A DNA stretch of 64,000 nucleotides, taken from positions 124,001 to 188,000 of the forward strand of contig NZ_JAMJWG010000006.1 of NCBI RefSeq assembly GCF_024435355.1, written 5' to 3'. The stretch comes from Streptomyces odontomachi (GTDB taxonomy: Bacteria > Actinomycetota > Actinomycetes > Streptomycetales > Streptomycetaceae). The notes below the pieces were generated by a model. That model searched no databases, was not told the origin of the DNA, and saw nothing but the letters and a program-made list of their open reading frames with translations. A program made the position numbers and the translations under genes. Below, piece by piece: positions 59,148 through 64,000 of this stretch (within the stretch, counting starts at the first letter, position 1; each line of letters starts with the position of its first letter).

Positions 59148-59693
59148 TCAGTGCGAGGGCGACCGCAGGCCGTAGCGGCGTACCACGTCGTCCATCCAGT
59201 CCGGCGTGCCGTAGGTCAGCCCGTACTTCTGTGCCAGCTCGTCGAATTCGGGCAGCGCGTGAAGGGGTCCCGCACTCTGGCCCGCCGTACCGCCGGAGTG
59301 CGCGACGAGCAGTTCGCCCAGTTCCCGGAAGTAGTTCTCGAATCCGCCCGGCGTGATGACCTCGACGATGCGCCCGGGCCGGTCCCCGGCGTTCCACATG
59401 GCGTGCATCTGGCCGCGCGGTTTGGTGATGTAGCCACCGGGCCCGAGGACCACCTCGCTGTCGTCGGAGCGGAAGCCGATCTCCCCTTCGAGCACGATCG
59501 AGTGCTCGTCCTCACGGGTGTGCCGGTGCGCCGCGGTGATGGTGCCGACCTCGAAGGGGTGCTCGACGATCGCCACCTCTCCCCCGTTGGTCCGGCTGGA
59601 CAGCTTGAACACGGCCCCGAACCCCGGCAGCGGCACGGTGTCACCCTCCCCGGGTGACACCACCGTGACTCCGATGCGGTCCTCGTCGGTCAT
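59148..59693 (-). CDS. cupin domain protein
   Basis: 181 aa from ATG 59693 (GGAGGT upstream). Single double-stranded beta-helix with the metal-binding pattern HRHTREDEHSIVLEGEIG (motif 1: HxH...E) and GGYITKPRGQMHAMWNAGD (motif 2, with the last His in MHAMWN). Such cupins include quercetin-dioxygenase-like and isomerase-like enzymes. It follows the glutamine-synthetase-like gene in the same direction, 74 bases away, so it probably belongs to the Rieske/GS operon and may cleave or rearrange an intermediate. Confidence 0.78.
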   Translation of the reverse strand: MTDEDRIGVTVVSPGEGDTVPLPGFGAVFKLSSRTNGGEVAIVEHPFEVGTITAAHRHTREDEHSIVLEGEIGFRSDDSEVVLGPGGYITKPRGQMHAMWNAGDRPGRIVEVITPGGFENYFRELGELLVAHSGGTAGQSAGPLHALPEFDELAQKYGLTYGTPDWMDDVVRRYGLRSPSH

Positions 59694-59767
59694 CGCACCC
59701 ACCTCCGTAAAATCATGACATTGCGCCAGCAATCATCCCATAAGATGCCGTCAGGCCGTGATCATCC

Positions 59768-61210
59768 TCAGTAGAGGTCGAAGTACTCGCGCTGCTCCCA
59801 GTCGGTGACCGCGCGCTCGAAGCGGGCGATCTCGGCGCGCTTGATGGCCGTGTAGTACGCGACGAACTGCGCGCCCATCGCCTTGGTCAGACCGCTGTCC
59901 GCCGCCAGCGAGTCCACGGCCTCCCGCAGGTTGGCGGGCAGCCGCCCGGCCTCGGTGGTGTACGGGTCGTCGGCCGACGGGGGCAGCGGCAGGGCGGCGT
60001 CGACGCCCTCGAGGCCGGAGTGCAGCTGGGAGGCCATGTACAGGTAGGGATTGGCAGCGGACTCGCCGATCCGGTTCTCCAGGTGGGTGCTGCCGTCGTC
60101 GGCCGAGCCGACCACCCGGATCATCGCGCCCCGGTTGTCGTGCCCCCAGGCGATCCGGTCGGGAGCCATGGAGTACGGCTGGAACCTCTTGTAACCGTTG
60201 ATCGTCGGGTTCGCGAACGCGCACGCCGCCCGCGCGTGCGCCAGCTGACCCGCTATGAAGTGCCGTCCCACCGGAGCGATCGGGCCCTCGCCGTCCGCGG
60301 GGACGAACGCGTTGCGGTCGGCGTCCGCACCGGTGCGGAGCAGGCTCTGGTGCAGGTGCCAGCCGCTCGACTTGCTCTCCGCCAGCTGCGGGCGGCACAT
60401 GAACGTGGCGTGGTATCCGGTGCGCCGCGCCAGCTGCTTGATGGTGCTGCGCAGCAGCACCATGGCATCCGCCGAACCGATGCCGGTGGCCGGATCGAGC
60501 GTGACCTCCAGCTGGTTGGCACCGTACTCGACCTCGATGCTGCGCAGCTCGATCCCCATCCGGTCCAGCGCCTCGCGGATCCGCCGGGTGACGGGCTCGA
60601 CCTCGTCGCCGCGGTCCTCGGCGAGCAGTTGGTTGCCCTGGTTGACCGGTTCGACCGGTGTCGGATGCACGCATCTGCCGATGCCGTCGGCGTTCGGGAC
60701 GTGCTCCGCCCGCCGGTACAGGTGGAACTCGATCTCCAGGCCCGTCTGGTAGTCGTAGCCGGCGGCCGCGGCACGGTCCAGGGCCGTGCGGAACACCCCG
60801 CGGCTGCAGAACGGCACCTGCTCCCCGTTCTTCAGGCGCAGGTCGCACAGGATGCGGCCGGTCCCCTCCGCCCACGGCACGTCATGGAAGGTGGCCGGGT
60901 CCGGGACCATCACCAGGTCGGCGGCGCCGGCCATCTCGGCGACACCGAGGCCGCCGTCCGCGTTGAAGGCCGCGAAGACGGTGGTGCCGGAGGTGTCCTT
61001 CGACAGCAGCGTCGACACGCAGGTCATGCCGCTGCGGAACACGGCCGCCAGGCCGCTCGCCGGGATCGTCTTGCCGCGCAGCAGCCCGTGCTGGTCCACG
61101 AACGACACCCGCACGGACCGCAGGCCCGCCTCGTCGACACGGGCCAGGACCGCGCGGGCCGCCTCCTGCTGTGCCTCGCTCCACAGGCCGAACTTCTCGA
61201 TGAATCCCAT
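59768..61210 (-). CDS. glutamine synthetase family enzyme (gamma-glutamyl-amine ligase-like)
   Basis: 480 aa. The GS core is intact: GLEIEFHLYRR (metal glutamates), EVEYGANQLEVTLDP, KSSGWHLHQSL (metal His), FANPTINGYKRFQP, the arginine-bearing WGHDNRGAMIRV and the catalytic ENRIGESAANPYLYMA. The N-terminus (SVRVSFVDQHGLLRGKTIP) is that of the GlnA-like enzymes that glutamylate polyamines, ethanolamine or anilines, not of the ammonia-assimilating GlnA. It starts 10 bases after the Rieske gene stop. Beside a Rieske oxygenase this recalls the first step of aniline breakdown, where the amine is capped with glutamate before ring attack. Confidence 0.87.
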   Translation of the reverse strand: MGFIEKFGLWSEAQQEAARAVLARVDEAGLRSVRVSFVDQHGLLRGKTIPASGLAAVFRSGMTCVSTLLSKDTSGTTVFAAFNADGGLGVAEMAGAADLVMVPDPATFHDVPWAEGTGRILCDLRLKNGEQVPFCSRGVFRTALDRAAAAGYDYQTGLEIEFHLYRRAEHVPNADGIGRCVHPTPVEPVNQGNQLLAEDRGDEVEPVTRRIREALDRMGIELRSIEVEYGANQLEVTLDPATGIGSADAMVLLRSTIKQLARRTGYHATFMCRPQLAESKSSGWHLHQSLLRTGADADRNAFVPADGEGPIAPVGRHFIAGQLAHARAACAFANPTINGYKRFQPYSMAPDRIAWGHDNRGAMIRVVGSADDGSTHLENRIGESAANPYLYMASQLHSGLEGVDAALPLPPSADDPYTTEAGRLPANLREAVDSLAADSGLTKAMGAQFVAYYTAIKRAEIARFERAVTDWEQREYFDLY

Positions 61211-61220
61211 GCCGCCCGCC

Positions 61221-62642
61221 TCAGCCGTCCGAGAGGTCGTAGGCGTCCGGCGACGCGGAGCGGTCGGGCTCGACCGGTGTCCCGGGCACGCCGGCCGGCC
61301 CGGTCGCCAGCGCGGCCTGGAGGCCGGACGCCCACGGGCTCGCCTTGCGCAGGTCGGCGATGGACCGCGCCCAGTACTCCTCCCACTGCCCGGTGGGCCC
61401 GATGCCGTCCATCGGGATGGGGCCGCGGCTCTCCACGTCCGCGGTGTCCCTGAGCAGCGTGGCCGGGCTGCCGCCTTCGGCCACGGTGTCGATCGCCTGG
61501 AGGGCCATCCGCCGGTAGGTGACGATCGCCCGGTCGGACCGGCTCAGGTGCTCGCGGGTACGGTCGTGGATGCGGCCCTGCCCCTCCACCGCCATCTGGT
61601 CGTGGACGTTGATGTCGGGGCCGAGCCCGGTGTACGTCAGGGTGCGCTGCTCCTCCGGGTCGAAGCGGTAGTTGTTGGCGCGGTTCCGCACCGGCTTGTA
61701 GTCCGGCAGGGTGACGCCCTCCAGGCGCTGGGCCCGCATGACCTCCTTGTCCACCGGCTCGTCGAGGCTGGTGAACATCGCGTACCAGTAGCAGGACACG
61801 TCGTCGATCGGTACGTGCCACTGCGTGATCGCCATCGTGGCGCTCAGCGGGATCGTGATGCCGTGCGGGAAGACCTGGTGCGTGATCCGGACGTGCGTGG
61901 ACGTGCCGTCGAGGCCGTCCTTGTCGAGCGTGCGCAGGGCCACGATCCGCTGGCCGTACTCGGTGCGCGCGTTGCGGATGTCGGGCCGGCCGTACTCACG
62001 GAGGATCCTGGTCATCGGCAGGTCGGTGCCGAGGGAGGCGCCCCGGAACTGCCTGCCGTAAGCGGCACCGGTGTCCTCGTCCTGTTCGAAGCGGTGCAGG
62101 TAGGAGGCGTGCGCGGGGTCGATGCCGACCTCCAGCGCCTGGAGCCAGTTGCAGTCCAGGTAGCCCTTGAAGGCGAAGGTGTACGGCTCGGGGGCGATGA
62201 AGCAGTCGAGCGCGGGCAGGCTCGGTGCGGGCCCGTCGCCGAGGAACGCCCACACGATCCCGTTGCACTCCCGTACCGGGTACGCACGGATCCGCACCTT
62301 CGACTTGAGCCGGCCGTCCGGCGGTTCGGCGGGGGTGTCCAGGCAGGAGCCGCCGGCGTCGAAGAGCCAGCCGTGGAAGTAGCAGCGCAACCCGCCGTCC
62401 TCCAGGCGGCCCAGGGACAGATCGGCACTGCGGTGCGCGCAGCGGCGGCCGACGAGGCCGAGCGTCCCGTCGTCGTTGCGGAACAGCACCAGGTCCTCCC
62501 CCAGGACCCGGACCGGGACGACGGGGCGTGGCGTCTGGAGTTCCTCCGACAGCGCCACCGGCTGCCAGTACAGGCGCATCCAGGCACCGCCGGGGGTGCC
62601 GGGACCGGTCTCGGTGATCTTCCGGTTGTCCTCCGCGCGCAT
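61221..62642 (-). CDS. Rieske-type non-heme iron oxygenase, alpha subunit
   Basis: 473 aa from ATG 62642 (GGGGAGGG upstream). The Rieske cluster ligands are C68-x-H70 (CAHR) and C87-x2-H90 (CYFH). The mononuclear iron site has D175, H178 and H183 in GIDPAHASYLH. The architecture is that of the phthalate/ring-hydroxylating group with a long catalytic domain. It adds oxygen to an aromatic or similar substrate with electrons from a ferredoxin reductase, which is not encoded here. It is the first gene of the operon and divergent from an IclR regulator; the perfect dyad 62682-62700 sits 40 bases upstream of the start. Confidence 0.88.
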   Translation of the reverse strand: MRAEDNRKITETGPGTPGGAWMRLYWQPVALSEELQTPRPVVPVRVLGEDLVLFRNDDGTLGLVGRRCAHRSADLSLGRLEDGGLRCYFHGWLFDAGGSCLDTPAEPPDGRLKSKVRIRAYPVRECNGIVWAFLGDGPAPSLPALDCFIAPEPYTFAFKGYLDCNWLQALEVGIDPAHASYLHRFEQDEDTGAAYGRQFRGASLGTDLPMTRILREYGRPDIRNARTEYGQRIVALRTLDKDGLDGTSTHVRITHQVFPHGITIPLSATMAITQWHVPIDDVSCYWYAMFTSLDEPVDKEVMRAQRLEGVTLPDYKPVRNRANNYRFDPEEQRTLTYTGLGPDINVHDQMAVEGQGRIHDRTREHLSRSDRAIVTYRRMALQAIDTVAEGGSPATLLRDTADVESRGPIPMDGIGPTGQWEEYWARSIADLRKASPWASGLQAALATGPAGVPGTPVEPDRSASPDAYDLSDG

Positions 62643-62681
62643 GACAGCCCTCCCCTGAGATCTCTCCAGGTAGCCCAGAGT

Positions 62682-62700
62682 GAGTTCGATTAGCGAACTC
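62682..62700. promoter_or_regulatory. IclR-type operator between the Rieske gene and the iclR gene
   Basis: Perfect dyad GAGTTCG-attag-CGAACTC. The motif GTTCGATTA recurs inverted as TAATCGAAC at 62792-62800, 11 bases before the GTG of the IclR gene. One site near each divergent promoter suggests control of the catabolic operon plus autoregulation. IclR-family regulators commonly bind GTTCG/CGAAC-like dyads. Confidence 0.6.
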
Positions 62701-62810
62701 TTGACTCCAATATGAGCACTGTAGGCAGCCGTGATCGTCCGCCACAAGGCCTCGAACACGCCACTGCTATATTCCAGGGCACTGTGTGCGTTAATCGAAC
62801 GGAGCTGGGT

Positions 62811-63608
62811 GTGGCGAAGCTCAACGCGCGGGACGAGGAACGGCGGGCCGCACGCGAGGTGGCGGGCAGCAACCGGGCGGACTACTCCGAAGCGCTCGAA
62901 CGCGGTCTGCTCGTCCTGACCGCCTTCGAGCGCGCCGAGGAACGGCTCACGCAGGCGCAGGTGGCCCGCAAGCTCGAGCTCCCCCGTGCGACCGTGCGTC
63001 GCGCCCTGCTCACCCTGGCCCACCTCGGCTACGTGGTTCCGGAGGACCGGGCCTACCGGCTCGGCCCCAAGGTCCTCACGCTCGCCTCGGCCTACCTGAC
63101 CACGAATCCGGTGAGCCAGGTGGTGCAGCCGGTGTGCGACCGGCTGGCCGAGGAGTTCCAGGCCTCGTGCACCGTCGCGGTACTCGACGGCGCGGCGGCC
63201 GTGATGATCGCCCGGGCGCTGCCGCGGCACGCACTCCCGCTCGGCCAGGGCATCGGCTTCCAGGTGCCCGCCGCCCGATCCGCCCTGGGCCTCGCCCTGT
63301 TGAGCGGCCTCGACGAGGAACGCCGCCACCACCACCTGGTGGCACATGCAGGACTCGACGACGGGGCGGTGGCGGCACTGGAGACGAGGATCGCCGCGGC
63401 GGCGGAGGCAGGCCACGCGTATGTCGCCGACGACGTGGAGGCCGGCTTCCACTCTCTCGCGGTACCCCTGCGCCGCTGGGACGGCACCGTGGTCGCGGCC
63501 CTGAACATGGGCACCGGTGTGGAGCGGATACCCGCGGCGCAGATGCACGAGCGGGTTCTGCCGGTGCTGCGGGAGACCGCCGCCGCGCTCCAGCCCCAGC
63601 TCGTCTGA
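62811..63608 (+). CDS. IclR family transcriptional regulator
   Basis: 265 aa from GTG 62811 with GGAG six bases upstream; the frame stays open 33 codons further to an ATG at 62712, but that stretch overlaps the putative operators. Winged HTH ~30-90 (LTQAQVARKLELPRATVRRALLTLAHLGYV). C-terminal effector domain ~100-260 with ALPRHALPLGQGIGFQVPAARSALGLALLSGL and DVEAGFHSLAVPLR, as in PcaR/PobR-type aromatic-catabolism regulators. It probably senses a substrate or intermediate of the divergent Rieske/GS/cupin operon. A 7-bp hairpin follows its stop. Confidence 0.87.
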   Translation: MAKLNARDEERRAAREVAGSNRADYSEALERGLLVLTAFERAEERLTQAQVARKLELPRATVRRALLTLAHLGYVVPEDRAYRLGPKVLTLASAYLTTNPVSQVVQPVCDRLAEEFQASCTVAVLDGAAAVMIARALPRHALPLGQGIGFQVPAARSALGLALLSGLDEERRHHHLVAHAGLDDGAVAALETRIAAAAEAGHAYVADDVEAGFHSLAVPLRRWDGTVVAALNMGTGVERIPAAQMHERVLPVLRETAAALQPQLV

Positions 63609-63626
63609 GGCCCGGTTCCGGGCGAT

Positions 63627-63644
63627 GGCCGCGGGATCGCGGCC
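63627..63644. terminator. terminator hairpin after the IclR gene
   Basis: GGCCGCG (63627-63633) and CGCGGCC (63638-63644) with loop GGAT, 18 bases after the stop. Confidence 0.6.
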
Positions 63645-63760
63645 CCCGAACGGGAGTCAGCCGCGATGTCACAGGTGGCTCGTAGCGTTGCGGAAGCCGC
63701 GGCACGTGGCGATGTGAAGCCTCCTCCTGATCGGGACCGTACACATGTCGATTGGCCTAG

Positions 63761-64000
63761 GCACGGGCCGCGTACCTGATCGTCCACCAGGCGGGCGACC
63801 CCGCCCTCCTCGCGGAGGCCCGGCAGCGAGCCGGCATGGAGACACCCGCCGAACACGGCTACCGCCTCGCGCAGGAGGGCAACCGTGCCGCGGCGGCGGC
63901 GGAGTTGCGGCGGGCCTACGAACCCCATTCCGTTCCCGTCGACTTCGGCCTGGCGCTGTACGCCGGGGACTTCGACGCGGCGGAGGCAGCGCTGGGGCGG
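63761..64000 (+). other. partial ORF at the right edge, possibly 5'-truncated
   Basis: A high-coding-quality open frame from an in-frame TAG at 63758-63760 to the end of the window. The residues (HQAGDPALLAEARQRAGM, LAQEGNRAAAAAELRRAY, GLALYAGDFDAAEAALGR) look like helical, TPR-like repeats. The only ATG is at 63836, mid-domain by appearance and without a Shine-Dalgarno, so the front of the gene may be lost; CCTAGG sits right at the break. No family is recognised, and the rest lies outside the window. Confidence 0.4.

Overview
The window is high-GC actinobacterial DNA, almost certainly from a Streptomyces chromosome. The support is very high third-position GC, twin-arginine and lipoprotein signals on secreted enzymes, many ATGA/GTGA/TGATG start-stop overlaps, probable leaderless starts, GTG starts, rare TTA codons, GC-rich terminators without U-tracts, and family content typical of Streptomyces accessory regions (GH127, ricin-type domains, PP2C/GAF phosphatases, NIS siderophore genes). 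No rRNA, CRISPR array, plasmid origin or prophage was seen.

Layout. 0-1.1 kb: start of an alkB-type alkane hydroxylase divergent from a TetR regulator. 1.2-10.3 kb: secreted glycan-degrading enzymes (GH3 with a discoidin domain, PA14-GH2, GH127 with ricin-type repeats, a small ricin-type lectin). 10.5-13.3 kb: a solitary hypF and a small unknown gene. 13.4-19.2 kb: a peptide-type ABC operon preceded by a leaderless 30-codon leader ORF with competing hairpins. 19.3-24.4 kb: GAF-PP2C phosphatase, MMPL exporter and Tat-exported amidase. 24.5-33.1 kb: second GH127-type enzyme and a sugar ABC operon ending in a GH42 beta-galactosidase, with three LacI-type operators around one promoter. 33.1-39.6 kb: fructosamine kinase family protein, monooxygenase-like membrane protein, amide-utilisation operon (MFS, small membrane protein, acetamidase/formamidase), CobW GTPase and MerR regulator. 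39.7-44.0 kb: lower-GC, TTA-containing glycosyltransferase/deacetylase/exporter island. 44.3-48.9 kb: kdpFABC with an extra tiny membrane ORF in front and no kdpDE. 49.1-51.6 kb: MHS-type transporter, a 265-bp MITE-like element and a sortase. 51.8-54.8 kb: a serine-type tRNA-like sequence with an abnormal anticodon arm, a frameshifted phosphotransferase pseudogene, a 5'-truncated NIS siderophore synthetase and an intact PLP decarboxylase. 54.8-58.9 kb: a minimal RNA ligase-like protein and a second sugar ABC operon. 59.1-63.6 kb: a cupin, glutamine-synthetase-like and Rieske oxygenase cluster divergent from an IclR regulator. The right end holds an unrecognised partial ORF.

How the genes fit together. 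The two GH127-type enzymes, GH2 and GH42 beta-galactosidases, GH3 enzyme, lectin domains and sugar importer look like one system for attacking arabinose- and galactose-containing plant glycans outside the cell and importing the products under LacI-type repression. The GS-like plus Rieske pair recalls the glutamylation-then-hydroxylation logic of aniline catabolism. The stretch from 50.6 to 53.5 kb looks like a rearrangement site, with a MITE abutting a stop codon, a tRNA-like sequence and two broken genes meeting nose to nose. All functions are inferred from motifs read by eye; no database search was possible.
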